NCBI GenBank assembly: GCA_965229505.1
Contig: OZ245881.1
Span: 3,348,001-3,412,000 of the forward strand
Direction of reading: 5' to 3'
Length of the DNA: 64,000 nucleotides
DNA from: UBA6059 sp040219045
Lineage (GTDB): Bacteria; Bacteroidota; Bacteroidia; Cytophagales; Cyclobacteriaceae
Every line of letters begins with the position of its first letter. Positions within the stretch are counted from its first letter, which is position 1. Under the pieces are notes generated by a model that saw only the letters and a list, made by a program, of their open reading frames with translations, did not search any database and had not been told where the DNA came from. The position numbers and the translations under genes are program-made. This document shows, in pieces, positions 1-9,009 of the stretch.

Positions 1-150
1 GCCAATTATTCATTGCTTGCACCGATCATGGTCAAGGGGGAGTGGCTAAAAGTGCAGTTGCTGGATGATGGCTATCAGAAGGTCGGCGAAGGCTGGATCA
101 GATGGGCCAAAGATGGACAATGGCAGGTTCGCTATTCACTGTTGAGCTAG
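1..150 (+). CDS. C-terminal end of a protein with an SH3-like tail (partial)
   Basis: Frame 1 is open from the first base to a TAG at 148-150, giving the last 49 residues of a protein that starts outside the window. The residues read like the end of a bacterial SH3 fold (alternating short strands with Trp and Gly: KGEWLKVQL, then GEGWIRWA). A role in binding cell wall or another ligand is an inference from the fold only. The gene is followed by about 90 bp without coding signal. Confidence 0.55.
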   Translation, partial: ANYSLLAPIMVKGEWLKVQLLDDGYQKVGEGWIRWAKDGQWQVRYSLLS

Positions 151-242
151 TTCGTAAAACCGACTTATTGAAAGTTTAAAAACTACATTTTAAGCACTGA
201 TGTGGCTAAATTGCAGCCACGATTAACAATTTTAAAGAAAAG

Positions 243-893
243 ATGAAAATGAGAGTAAGTAGGTGGAAGTACAGCCTGTGTATCGCGGCTGTTACATTCC
301 TGGCATCATGCTATCCTGACAGTCCGGAGTTTGTCGACGAGCTTGACATAGTAGTGACTGCCCGACCTGATGTGTCATTGAATGGTTACAATGATTATTT
401 CATGCCGGATACGGTGGTTTATATCGGAGATGAAGGTGACGAGTTGAGTAGAGTGGATGAGCTTCGCATTCTGAGTTTGGTGAATAGTAATCTCGAGAGC
501 TATGGCTGGGAAAAGGAAGAAGATCCTGAGGTGAATGGCTCGGATGCACTGGTTTTTGTCACAGTGATCAACACCAACAGATCTGGTGTGATTTGGTGGG
601 ACTGGTGGGGCTGGTGGCCCGGTTGGGGTTACCCTGGTTATCCCGGCTACCCTGGTTATCCCGGCTATCCCGGCTACCCAGGCTGGGGCGGTGGTACAGT
701 CTATAGCTATCAGATTGGCACTATACTCATAGAGATGATCGATCCTTCACAGCCTGCGACCGGAGACAATGGATCTTACCTTCTCCTCTGGGAAGGAGCC
801 ATGAACGGACTCCTGCAGGGATCAAATATTGAAAAAAGGTATACTGATGGGATCAATCAGGCCTTTGATGATTCACCTTACCTAGCCAGATAA
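243..893 (+). CDS. DUF4136 family lipoprotein with GYP repeat
   Basis: The first 23 residues form a lipoprotein signal (basic start, hydrophobic run, then FLASC with the Cys to be lipidated), so the protein should sit in a membrane facing the periplasm. The body fits the DUF4136 family of Bacteroidota lipoproteins of unknown function. Between about residues 118 and 150 it has a Trp-rich stretch and then six GYP units in tandem, followed by a predicted beta region ending in LLLWEGAMNG, the typical late DUF4136 motif. It ends 2 bp before the next gene, so the two are probably one operon. ATG at 249 is an alternative start. The family is clear; the function is not known. Confidence 0.85.
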   Translation: MKMRVSRWKYSLCIAAVTFLASCYPDSPEFVDELDIVVTARPDVSLNGYNDYFMPDTVVYIGDEGDELSRVDELRILSLVNSNLESYGWEKEEDPEVNGSDALVFVTVINTNRSGVIWWDWWGWWPGWGYPGYPGYPGYPGYPGYPGWGGGTVYSYQIGTILIEMIDPSQPATGDNGSYLLLWEGAMNGLLQGSNIEKRYTDGINQAFDDSPYLAR

Positions 894-895
894 TC

Positions 896-1510
896 ATGAA
901 GACAAGAAATATTAAATTGACCGTCATGGCTATTGTATGTGCTATGATGGCGCCTTTAAGTATGCAAGCTCAATCTCAAGTAGAGCTATCTTATCAGACA
1001 GCATTGCCCATGGGTGAGCTCTCAGATGTTGTAGGTAATTTTTCAGGAAGAGGGTTTGGGCTCGAATACCAGTATCTAATAGATGATGAATTGGCAATCG
1101 GCTTGAAGCTTGGTTGGAACGTGTTTCAGGATGTGGGTCCGGATAACGGTCTTTATGAAACAGAGTCTAACGGTGCTGACGTCACAATTCGTGGTAAACG
1201 ATACAGCTACGTTAATGCGATTCCGATCATGGCAAATGTGACCTATTATGTAGGAACAGACGACCTGGATGTTCGCCCATTGTTTAGCTTGGGAGTTGGT
1301 GGTATGGTGATCGAAGATCGAGTCGATATTGGACTTTTCACTTCTACTGCAAAGAATTTCCATTTTGGGCTAAGTCCTAAAATCGGTGTGGATATCCCTG
1401 CAGGAAGTGTATCCATCGTGCCTTCTATTACCTACAATTTTGCGCCTCCGGCGAAAGATTCAATTACTTATTCTTATCTAGGATTTAACCTGGGCATTAA
1501 GTTTTTGTAG
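896..1510 (+). CDS. Outer membrane beta-barrel protein (porin-like, small)
   Basis: The 204-residue protein has a signal peptide ending near AQAQS and then alternating amphipathic strands with many Tyr, Gly and aromatic residues. It ends in a strand finishing LGIKFL, which looks like a C-terminal barrel signal. This fits the small outer-membrane beta-barrel (OmpA/OmpW-like barrel) proteins common in Bacteroidota. It follows the DUF4136 lipoprotein gene with only 2 bp between them and is likely cotranscribed, so both products may act at the outer membrane. The cargo or role cannot be read from the sequence. Confidence 0.8.
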   Translation: MKTRNIKLTVMAIVCAMMAPLSMQAQSQVELSYQTALPMGELSDVVGNFSGRGFGLEYQYLIDDELAIGLKLGWNVFQDVGPDNGLYETESNGADVTIRGKRYSYVNAIPIMANVTYYVGTDDLDVRPLFSLGVGGMVIEDRVDIGLFTSTAKNFHFGLSPKIGVDIPAGSVSIVPSITYNFAPPAKDSITYSYLGFNLGIKFL

Positions 1511-1540
1511 CCGTCAGCTCTTATTTATAAGTGATCAGGC

Positions 1541-1800
1541 TTATCTACCAATGACGTATTTATAGCTGTCAGTCTGAGGCTCTCTAAGACTTGTTGCGAA
1601 ACCCTGCAAAGAATCCTTCGAGAGCCTCAGGATGACCAAAATTGGGGAACTATACGTCATTGGAATTTGTGCGTTTGAAACCCAAATGTTAGGTCTCGAA
1701 ATGTACGCTCTTGATCGAGTGTCATATTGAGCCTGCCTCTCCAGCAGGTAGGCTCGTCGAAATGTTAGTCGAGTTATTGAACTAAGTTTCGACAGGCTCA
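1541..1800. repeat. Dispersed composite palindromic repeat, copy 1
   Basis: This gene-free stretch has outer inverted arms of 12 bp (CCAATGACGTAT at 1548-1559, its reverse complement at 1652-1663) around an inner segment with CTTCGA/GAGCCT-type stems. More stems with TCGACAGGCTCA follow up to about 1800. The segment 1657-1700 recurs in opposite orientation at 53633-53680 with few changes, so this is a dispersed element and not a simple terminator. It lies between convergent genes. Confidence 0.7.
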
Positions 1801-1856
1801 ACCAGACATTCTGGAAGCTTTCGAGATAAGCCTATTTATTTGAGGTGCGACCTACT

Positions 1857-3878
1857 CTACTCCTCGTTATATTTATTGAACCAGGTCAAGACCGCCTGGA
1901 CCTTGGCAATCAGGTTGCTGGGTCTGGAGGCAATGCCATGTGACGCACCAGGTATTCGTACCATAGCCGATTCTACTTTGTTGAGCTTGAGGCCTGCGTA
2001 GAACTGCTCCGATTCCGGGATTGGGGTACGGAAGTCACTTTCGCCTGTGAGCAGCATCGTGGGGGTGGTCACATTGCCCACGTAGCTCAGCGGTGACCGC
2101 TTCATATAATGCTCCATGTGATCCCAGGGCAAGCCTGGAAACCAGTACTTATAGAAGTAGCCAGGATTATCAGCATAAAGTACAAAGCTGTACCAGTTGA
2201 TCACGGGCTTGGCCACTACTGCAGCTTTGAATCGATCCGTCTTACCCACGATCCATGCCGTGAGTACTCCACCGCCGCTACCACCAGTCACGAAAAGTCG
2301 ATCCTCGTCGATGTAGCCTTTTGCGATAGTAGCGTCCACACCGCTCATAAGGTCGTCATAGTCGTTGTTGGGATAGTCGTGATGGATAAGGTTGCCAAAC
2401 TCTGCTCCATAGCTGGTACTGCCACGAGGATTGGTATAGAGCACGACATAGCCTGCTGCTGCATAGAGCTGCACCTCTGCTGAGAAAGTAGGGCCATAAG
2501 CCGCAAAGGGGCCACCGTGGATTTCCAGTGCCAAGGGATATTTCTTATTGGGATCAAACTTGGGAGGCTTGACAATCCAGCCCTGTACCTTACGCTGGTC
2601 GAAGGATGACTCCCACCAGATTTCCTCAACAGTACCCAATTCTTTATGCTCAAAAAGGTCGGCATTGAGCGATGTAAGGACTTTGCTGCTTCCTTTTTCA
2701 CCCACTCCAAGGTCCGCGGGTAAATTGGTCTTACCATAAGTATAGGCGTATCGATTGTTCTTACTTACGCTGAAGTCTCCACCAGCGTAGGGTCGGCCTA
2801 TGGCCGTGCCGCCCAGGCCATCCACGATATCTGTCACCTTACCAGAAAGGTTCATCTCAGCAATCTTCACCACTCCTTTGTCAGTGTATTGAAAGAAGAA
2901 ACCTTTGCCGTCACTTTTCCATGTGACGTTACCAATATCGCGATCAAAATCTCCAGAGATCAACTTAGCATTGCTCCCGTCTGTGTTCATTGTGTAAAGG
3001 CGGCTCAGTTGATAGCCCTGATATTCATCATCAAATCCCGTATAGGCGATCATCTTACCGTCAGGCGATAATACCGGGTTACTATCCGGACCTTGACGGC
3101 TGGTCAATGCTTTAATATCTCCTGTGGCTATAGTTAGTTCATAAACCTCGCTATTGAGGGGATCGAACTCAGCATCATCGTGCATGTTGGCTGAGAAGTA
3201 GAGTTTGCGCCCATCACTCGACCAGATCGGTGAGCCGAGATTGTATTTCACATCGGTCAGCTGTCTGGGTGTTCCTCCATCTATTGACAACAGGAAGATC
3301 TGATTATTGCCGCTCTTGACATAGCCACCCCCGTCGCGACGATACTGCATATCGTCGATGTACTTGGGAGGATCATTCCAGTTGGCCCCATCAGGCTTGG
3401 CGGGCATTTTGATCGGAGAGGGGTCACTCTTCGGTACGAACATGGTGAAGGCGAGCTGCTTGCCATTGGGTGACCAGCTAATGCGGCCAGGTGACTGCTG
3501 CAGGTTTGTCAATTTTGCTTCTGCGCCTCCATCCAGCCATTTGAGGTAGAGCTGCACCGAGCCATCTTTGTTGGACTTGTACAGTACCTGCGACCCGTCT
3601 GCCGACCACACAGGCTGAAAGTCGCGCTGATTTCCGGTAGTTAATGGCTGATGTTGACTACCGTCAAAATTGGTGATCCAGAGGTTGGAAAGATTGCGGT
3701 CGGTCATCACATCTTTGAAGTTCCTGGAGTAGATGACTTTGGAGCCATCAGGAGATATCTGAGGGTCGGTGACATACTCGAGGTTGAAGATGTCGATCGG
3801 TTCGAAAACGTCTGATACTTGTGCTATTCCTGGTAAGGCAAAGACCAGAAGAAGCAATTGAAAAGCTAGTTTCATCAT
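1857..3878 (-). CDS. Secreted S9 family peptidase (prolyl oligopeptidase/acylaminoacyl peptidase type)
   Basis: The protein has an N-terminal signal peptide (MMKLAFQ then a hydrophobic run ending GIAQ), a beta-propeller built of repeated SPDG/SxDGxx motifs, and a C-terminal alpha/beta hydrolase domain. The nucleophile elbow is GGSGGG. Counting from the ATG at 3914, the expected triad is Ser near 546, Asp near 627 (GESDF) and His near 659 (GASHG). It should cleave peptides in the periplasm or outside the cell. I placed the start at 3878 because the upstream 12 residues would spoil the signal peptide; ATG at 3875 is equally possible. The length of about 670 residues is normal for the family. 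Confidence 0.93.
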   Translation of the reverse strand: MMKLAFQLLLLVFALPGIAQVSDVFEPIDIFNLEYVTDPQISPDGSKVIYSRNFKDVMTDRNLSNLWITNFDGSQHQPLTTGNQRDFQPVWSADGSQVLYKSNKDGSVQLYLKWLDGGAEAKLTNLQQSPGRISWSPNGKQLAFTMFVPKSDPSPIKMPAKPDGANWNDPPKYIDDMQYRRDGGGYVKSGNNQIFLLSIDGGTPRQLTDVKYNLGSPIWSSDGRKLYFSANMHDDAEFDPLNSEVYELTIATGDIKALTSRQGPDSNPVLSPDGKMIAYTGFDDEYQGYQLSRLYTMNTDGSNAKLISGDFDRDIGNVTWKSDGKGFFFQYTDKGVVKIAEMNLSGKVTDIVDGLGGTAIGRPYAGGDFSVSKNNRYAYTYGKTNLPADLGVGEKGSSKVLTSLNADLFEHKELGTVEEIWWESSFDQRKVQGWIVKPPKFDPNKKYPLALEIHGGPFAAYGPTFSAEVQLYAAAGYVVLYTNPRGSTSYGAEFGNLIHHDYPNNDYDDLMSGVDATIAKGYIDEDRLFVTGGSGGGVLTAWIVGKTDRFKAAVVAKPVINWYSFVLYADNPGYFYKYWFPGLPWDHMEHYMKRSPLSYVGNVTTPTMLLTGESDFRTPIPESEQFYAGLKLNKVESAMVRIPGASHGIASRPSNLIAKVQAVLTWFNKYNEE

Positions 3879-3990
3879 TCTGTGGTTTAGTGAAAATGTA
3901 AAATAGCTAACCACGCCCTTAATCGGAATGACATTTATGTGAAGAGTGGCTATATGACCTGGCGTAAGTTAGTGCGCGTTGAGCTCAGCC

Positions 3991-4665
3991 TTAGTATTGG
4001 GTTAGTATATCAACATACTCCTGGATAAACTCTGCTTTTCGCTTGAGCCGATATTGCATGACCCACCTGGGGTGAGGCAATGGAATGATCTCTTCGAAGA
4101 GCTGATGCCTACTATTGAGCCAATTGAGGAATTTTATGTTTTGGCCCTTGCCGATACTAAAAGCGGTCTTTCTTGAGATGCCTAGTTCAAACTGCTTTCT
4201 GATTTCATTCACTGCATAATCTTCAAAAAGCTCCTTGTGGCCTTTGATGTCATAATAGTTCAAGTTGATACCCTCTCTCAAATAACCAAGTGGGGAAACC
4301 CCGGAGATATAATACCTTGAGAAGAATGATTCGGGTCCTCCAAAGGCGGCTATCATTTCGTAGATAAACCTGGATGAAAGCTCACCTCTTAGTTCAAAAG
4401 GATGTACTATGCCACAAACCTCGTTGAGAATAATGGGATCAGTAAATGGAACACCTGTGACCCCTGCGCCAAATCTTCCCGGATTGATGCCGAAACAGAT
4501 GTATCGTTCTTCATTATCATTATAGTACTGATGATAGAAGGTTGAAGCCACGGCGACCGTGTCACTATTCTGATAAGGGTTCATCACCTTGACATCAGCA
4601 GGTAGCCCTTCTGGAGCAGTAAGCCCACTGTAGTAGTCCATTAACTTATCTGCGAAAGTGCTCAT
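3991..4665 (-). CDS. SMUG2-type uracil-DNA glycosylase (DUF4918)
   Basis: The 224-residue protein matches the DUF4918 branch of the uracil-DNA glycosylase superfamily, known as SMUG2. The first active-site motif reads GINPGRFGAGVTGVPF, which corresponds to the GMNPGPFGMAQTGVPF motif of SMUG1, and the late motif PLPHPR stands where SMUG1 has HPSPR. By family it removes uracil or damaged pyrimidines from DNA and starts base excision repair. It is 11 bp downstream of the HAD phosphatase gene and likely cotranscribed with it. Substrate range is inferred from the family. Confidence 0.8.
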   Translation of the reverse strand: MSTFADKLMDYYSGLTAPEGLPADVKVMNPYQNSDTVAVASTFYHQYYNDNEERYICFGINPGRFGAGVTGVPFTDPIILNEVCGIVHPFELRGELSSRFIYEMIAAFGGPESFFSRYYISGVSPLGYLREGINLNYYDIKGHKELFEDYAVNEIRKQFELGISRKTAFSIGKGQNIKFLNWLNSRHQLFEEIIPLPHPRWVMQYRLKRKAEFIQEYVDILTQY

Positions 4666-4676
4666 TTGGGATTGAT

Positions 4677-5501
4677 TTAAGTATCAGAATGACCGAATAA
4701 CTCTTCCAGCATCACCCTCACACCCTCCTGATCATTAGCTAGAGTCACTCGATTGGCAATGGCTTTAACGTCAGGGTGTGCATTGCCCATCGCTACACCA
4801 AGTCCGGCGTACTTGATCATCTCCAGATCGTTGAAAGAGTCGCCAATGGCCACTACCTCACTTCGGTCAAAACCAAACGCCTCATGGACATGCTGGATGG
4901 CGAGGTGCTTGGAAGCCAGCGGGTGTGTGATCTCCAGATAGGAGGGGTGAGAGATATTGATGGTCAGATCAATGTCTGGATTAGACTTTAGGTGATGTTC
5001 CAGCCTTGTAATATTGGCCGGCTCTCCCATGGCCATGAGCTTGTTGGCAGTGTGGCTGCCACGTTGAGCCCACTTTTCGAAGATTTCATCTATTGGCCCG
5101 ATAAAGGCCTTGGTTTTAGTAAGGCCTTCCTCTAAGGTAATCCAGTTGTCGCGCTTGACTGCATAGCTAGCCTGGTGGTCGTGCAAGGCCAGGTTGAGGT
5201 GATGCTCGTCGACTGCTTTGGCGACAGCTCTAATAGTTTGATGATCAATTTGATGACTGACCTGATGCCCGCCATCGGGATCAACAATCAATGCACCATT
5301 GAAGTTGATCATTGGGGTACCCAGGCCGAGCTGCTCTCTGAAAAAATAGGCACCATGGTAGGGTCTGGCGGTAGCGAGCACCACACGTATCTTCAGATCG
5401 TGATAAAGTCGCCGAATAATAGCTGCTGTGCCGGCAGTAATCTCATGATCGGGATTGAGCAGTGTACCGTCGATATCAAGAAATACGATCTTATAGTCCA
5501 T
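4677..5501 (-). CDS. Cof-type HAD-IIB family phosphatase
   Basis: The 274-residue protein has all HAD motifs: FLDIDGTLLN at the N-terminus with the two catalytic Asp (residues 8 and 10), a conserved Lys in the KLMAMG region, and the metal-binding motif IGDSFNDLEMI near residue 220. The cap between the motifs is of the C2B type, as in Cof/YbiV/YidA. Such enzymes dephosphorylate sugar phosphates, FMN or pyridoxal phosphate in the cytoplasm; the substrate here cannot be told. It is the first gene of a likely two-gene unit with the SMUG2 gene. Confidence 0.92.
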   Translation of the reverse strand: MDYKIVFLDIDGTLLNPDHEITAGTAAIIRRLYHDLKIRVVLATARPYHGAYFFREQLGLGTPMINFNGALIVDPDGGHQVSHQIDHQTIRAVAKAVDEHHLNLALHDHQASYAVKRDNWITLEEGLTKTKAFIGPIDEIFEKWAQRGSHTANKLMAMGEPANITRLEHHLKSNPDIDLTINISHPSYLEITHPLASKHLAIQHVHEAFGFDRSEVVAIGDSFNDLEMIKYAGLGVAMGNAHPDVKAIANRVTLANDQEGVRVMLEELFGHSDT

Positions 5502-5588
5502 GAGGCGAAGCTAATATCCTTCGTGATAAACAACCTACCCAAAACTGATGATCTTGTCCAACACGGAGTTAGGCCAACTGCCGGTTGA

Positions 5589-6146
5589 TTAACCATTTTG
5601 AGCTATCAGCAGCCAGCTATCGACCGTCATATTGTACAATACATGCGTTGAGAGCTTGCTTCGACTGTCCACAAGGGGGTGTTCGAACTCCCTGAGTTTT
5701 GTCATCCCAACCTTTTTCATGACGCCTTCGGACGGCACATTAATTTTGGAAGTGAATGAATAGACTTCTTCCAGATTGAGTTTCTGAAAAGCATGATCCA
5801 GACAGGCTTGAGCCCCTTCAGAGGCGTACCCCTTTCTCCAATACCGCTTGTCAAGCCTCCAACCGATTTCCACGCATGGGGTGAACTCAGCGTCAAAATT
5901 TGTCCACTGTAGTCCGATAAAACCAATGAACCTACCGGAAATACGCTCCTCAACTGCCCAAAAACCAAATCCGTATTGCTCGATGTGACTTTTCATTTTC
6001 AGGTAATGGGCCTCCGTCTCTTCCCAGGTGAGTATTTTGGGAAAATAGGCCATGACCTTCTTGTCGCTGTTGAGACGTGCATAGGGCCTTAGGTCTTCAA
6101 TCCTCCAATCACGAAGGGACAGCCGAGATGTTTCTAATGCGATCAT
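5589..6146 (-). CDS. GNAT family N-acetyltransferase (RimJ/RimL-like)
   Basis: The 185-residue protein begins with the RimJ/L-type strand ETSRLSLRDW and contains the GFIGLQ and acetyl-CoA-binding segments (WRKGYASEGAQAC, about residues 99-111), then NVPSEGVMKKVGM, the usual NxxSxxVxxKxGM motif. It should transfer an acetyl group from acetyl-CoA to an amine, either a protein N-terminus or a small molecule. It is a single gene between the HAD phosphatase and the flavoprotein, all on the minus strand. The acceptor is unknown. Confidence 0.9.
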   Translation of the reverse strand: MIALETSRLSLRDWRIEDLRPYARLNSDKKVMAYFPKILTWEETEAHYLKMKSHIEQYGFGFWAVEERISGRFIGFIGLQWTNFDAEFTPCVEIGWRLDKRYWRKGYASEGAQACLDHAFQKLNLEEVYSFTSKINVPSEGVMKKVGMTKLREFEHPLVDSRSKLSTHVLYNMTVDSWLLIAQNG

Positions 6147-6191
6147 ATGGCACCAGGCGAAAAATCAAAGATGACAACTAGTAGATATAAT

Positions 6192-7394
6192 TTAAATATT
6201 TGATGAAATAATCCAAGATGATGTCCAGCAGGCTTGAAAGTTAAACCCGCCTGTTAAAGCATCTATATTTATTACTTCTCCTGACAGGTAAAGGTTGGGA
6301 AATTTCCTGCACTCCATCGTTTCCATATTGATTTCACTGAGTTCTACCCCGCCGCAGGTTACAAATTCTTCCTTGAAAGTACTCTTACCAGAAACTGTGA
6401 ATCGTGCTTGAAAAAGCTCTTCTGTGAGCTTATTGAGCGCTTTTTTGCCAAGGTCGTTCATTTTGGTTTCAGGACTTATTTGGCAGAAATCAAGCAGGGA
6501 CTGCCAATATCTTCTTGGCAGTTCCGGCATCACGTTTCCAATATTCTTTTTGAGACTCTCTGATTTTCTGTTTTCCAGGAGGCTTCTGGCAGATTCATAT
6601 GTAGGAGCATCGAGGAACTTTATGATGACCTCAAATTGATAGCCCATAACGGCTAGATCGCGTGCTCCTCTGGCTGAAAGCTTCAAAATGGCAGGACCGC
6701 TGAGCCCCCAATGGGTAATCAGCAGGGGACCGGACTCTTCGAGCTTTGTTCCGGCTATTTTGATGGTGCAATGGGGGAACGATACTCCAGCAAGCTCCTT
6801 TAGTCGAGGATCTTTGATATTGAAGGTGAAGAGTGAGGGCACTGGTGGAGCTATTTTGAGACCAAGGGCCTCTAGTTTATTCCAGAAGCTGGGCGAGGAA
6901 CCTGTACATATGACAAGCTTGTCAGCCACCATTGATTCACTGGTCATGTTGACCTGCCATGTTCCATTTTCAAGCTGGTGAAGGCTAGTGACATTCTGAT
7001 TTCTAAGGATAGTGACACCATACGTCTGACAAGCACGGAGAAAGCAGTCAATGATCGTCTGGGAACTGTTGGTAATCGGGAACATGCGCAGATCAGCCTC
7101 AGCCTGGGTTTCCACCCCATGGTCTTTGAGCCATATCACCATATCGGCCGTATTGAATTTTTCAAAAGACTTGTAGAGCTTCTTGGCGCCACGAGGGTAG
7201 AAGTCAACAAGCTCTGATGGCTTGGATCGCTGGTTGGTGACGTTGCAGCGACCACCACCGCTGACCTTTACTTTTTGCAGCCATTTATTAGTCTTCTCAA
7301 GGATCATCACCTCATCGTCAGGATTTCGCTTTGCAATATTGATGGCTGCAAAAAAGCCAGCTGCTCCACCTCCGATGATGATAATTTTCCTCAA
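6192..7394 (-). CDS. BaiN/RdsA family NAD(P)/FAD-dependent oxidoreductase (HI0933-like)
   Basis: The N-terminus has a dinucleotide-binding fold (IIIIGGGAAGFFAA), followed by the signature of the HI0933/YhiN family, KVSGGGRCNVTN, near residue 43. The late motif GEVINIDALTGGFNFQ binds FAD and is typical of the family. Length (400 residues) is as expected. The last residues (ACWTSSWIISSNI) differ from the common WSSGxxAG ending, but the frame is intact. Members are cytoplasmic flavoproteins; one branch reduces bile-acid intermediates, and the role in marine Bacteroidota is not known. Confidence 0.92.
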   Translation of the reverse strand: MRKIIIIGGGAAGFFAAINIAKRNPDDEVMILEKTNKWLQKVKVSGGGRCNVTNQRSKPSELVDFYPRGAKKLYKSFEKFNTADMVIWLKDHGVETQAEADLRMFPITNSSQTIIDCFLRACQTYGVTILRNQNVTSLHQLENGTWQVNMTSESMVADKLVICTGSSPSFWNKLEALGLKIAPPVPSLFTFNIKDPRLKELAGVSFPHCTIKIAGTKLEESGPLLITHWGLSGPAILKLSARGARDLAVMGYQFEVIIKFLDAPTYESARSLLENRKSESLKKNIGNVMPELPRRYWQSLLDFCQISPETKMNDLGKKALNKLTEELFQARFTVSGKSTFKEEFVTCGGVELSEINMETMECRKFPNLYLSGEVINIDALTGGFNFQACWTSSWIISSNI

Positions 7395-7532
7395 TTGTTT
7401 TTTGAGCTAAAGATAACTGCAATTCACTGATGATATTGATCAATTCACAATGAGGAGCCTTCAGTTCACAGCGATTAGATGGTTTGAAGGATGAATGGCG
7501 CGTTGATGAGAGAAACTAAACTTCAAAAAATT

Positions 7533-7946
7533 ATGAATACTCTCTTAAGAACCTCACTAATACTGACCTTTACGATAGTAAGCCTATTCGCGGTAGCGCA
7601 AGTCCCTAAGGATGGAGCCATGCTACAACTAGATCCTGCTCAAATAGAAATAATGAGTGGCGGTGAAGCGACTGTCGCTATCGAAGTAATAAGATCTAAG
7701 CGTTTTCAAAAGTCAAAGATCGGAGCACCATCGGTAGCATCATCTTTAAAGGGGCTTACCCACGATATTGTGGTAACTGAACAACCTGATGTATATCTAC
7801 TTACGTTACATGCTGAGGAAGGGATGGCGAATGGTAAGCATACATTGATTATTAATGGTGATCGGAAATGGGGGCGTAGGATTCGGTCAACGATGCTGAC
7901 AGTTGATATTGTCAGCCAAGGCACGACCATTTCGAGTAAGCAATAG
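7533..7946 (+). CDS. Hypothetical secreted protein
   Basis: I do not recognise this family. From the ATG at 7533 it has a clear signal peptide (MNTLLRTSLILTF, ending FAVAQ) and then about 110 residues with alternating strands, consistent with a small Ig-like beta-sandwich domain in the periplasm. ATG at 7491 and 7506 are alternative starts but would put a charged tail before the signal peptide. The gene ends 10 bp before the LytS-like kinase gene and is on the same strand, so it may be cotranscribed and could be an accessory to that signalling pair; this link is inference. Confidence 0.7.
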   Translation: MNTLLRTSLILTFTIVSLFAVAQVPKDGAMLQLDPAQIEIMSGGEATVAIEVIRSKRFQKSKIGAPSVASSLKGLTHDIVVTEQPDVYLLTLHAEEGMANGKHTLIINGDRKWGRRIRSTMLTVDIVSQGTTISSKQ

Positions 7947-7956
7947 GAAACTTTAT

Positions 7957-9009
7957 ATGATGCATGGAATGCGAACAGTGAAGAAATACAGTGTCAGGGT
8001 ACTAGTAGGTACCCTGATTCATCTTTTTTTCTCCATCACTCATAGTGAGACCATCCAGGAGGTGCTTGATTATCCAATCTCAAAAGTTACCTCAATGTGC
8101 TTTATGATTGCTGTGGTATTGTTGCTATGGGAAGTACTAGATCATGCATTCAATTACTTTAACAGAAGAGGCTATGACTATTCCTCTTCGCGTCAGCAGA
8201 TTAAGATTGTTTTGATGTTGACGCTGATCACTTTTCCACTAGTGTGTCTGGCAACCTTGCTGCATGACCTATTTTTGATGCCGATGGTTTATTGTCCGAC
8301 GGAGGAAATTGACCTCTATCGAGGAGCTGCGCAGGGCCAGATATTGGCGTGGTTCATCATCACGGCGAGATTGCTGAGGGTCAACTTTGAGCAGGTGCAG
8401 AGGATGGAACGTGATAAGGCGATTATGCAGAAGGATTTACTCCTTAGCCAATACGAAAACCTTAAGTCTCAAGTCAACCCTCATTTTCTCTTTAACAGTT
8501 TTAGCGTGTTACAGTCGCTTATTGAGACTGATCCGGACAAAGCAAGCCAATTTCTAACTCGCCTATCCAAACTTTACCGATATATACTCGAGAATAAGCA
8601 CGAGTCTATGGTGACGCTTCAAAAGGAGGTTGCGCTGTTGGAGGACTATATTTTCCTGTTAAAAACACGTCATAATGAGAGTGTTCAGATCAGTGTGGAT
8701 ATCGCTGATAGACTAATGGAAGCTTTTGTTCCGAGCATGTCGCTGCAGATGTTGATCGAAAATGCGGTCAAACACAACAAATTTTCTATTCATGAACCGC
8801 TTGAGATAAAGGTCTATACCGACAGCAATTATTTGATTGTTTCTAATAAAGTGAGCCGCAAGGGTGAGTCGGTTAGCTCTACAAAGATTGGATTGGAGAA
8901 TATCAGAAACCGCTATGAGTTTCAGACAAGTGAGCAACTCATTGTGGAGGAGACAGAGGGACGCTTCATAGTGAAGATGCCGGTATTAGCAACGGTAAGG
9001 CTGGTCTGA
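7957..9009 (+). CDS. LytS/YehU-type sensor histidine kinase
   Basis: The protein has about four membrane segments in the first 130 residues and then the His_kinase (PF06580) module. Its H-box is SQVNPHFLFNSFSVLQSL and the C-terminal ATPase part has LQMLIENAVKHN (N-box) and TKIGLENIRNRY (G-box). It should autophosphorylate on the His and pass the phosphate to the response regulator encoded next, whose start codon overlaps its stop by one base. I chose ATG at 7957, preceded by an AGGAAA sequence, over the upstream frame start at 7903, which would overlap the previous gene. The signal sensed is unknown. Confidence 0.92.
   Translation: MMHGMRTVKKYSVRVLVGTLIHLFFSITHSETIQEVLDYPISKVTSMCFMIAVVLLLWEVLDHAFNYFNRRGYDYSSSRQQIKIVLMLTLITFPLVCLATLLHDLFLMPMVYCPTEEIDLYRGAAQGQILAWFIITARLLRVNFEQVQRMERDKAIMQKDLLLSQYENLKSQVNPHFLFNSFSVLQSLIETDPDKASQFLTRLSKLYRYILENKHESMVTLQKEVALLEDYIFLLKTRHNESVQISVDIADRLMEAFVPSMSLQMLIENAVKHNKFSIHEPLEIKVYTDSNYLIVSNKVSRKGESVSSTKIGLENIRNRYEFQTSEQLIVEETEGRFIVKMPVLATVRLV

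Noticed and set aside
2345..2737. 130-codon frame inside the S9 peptidase gene (minus strand, other frame)
   Set aside because: It is a shadow of the peptidase gene with low-complexity residues; the peptidase frame is certain.
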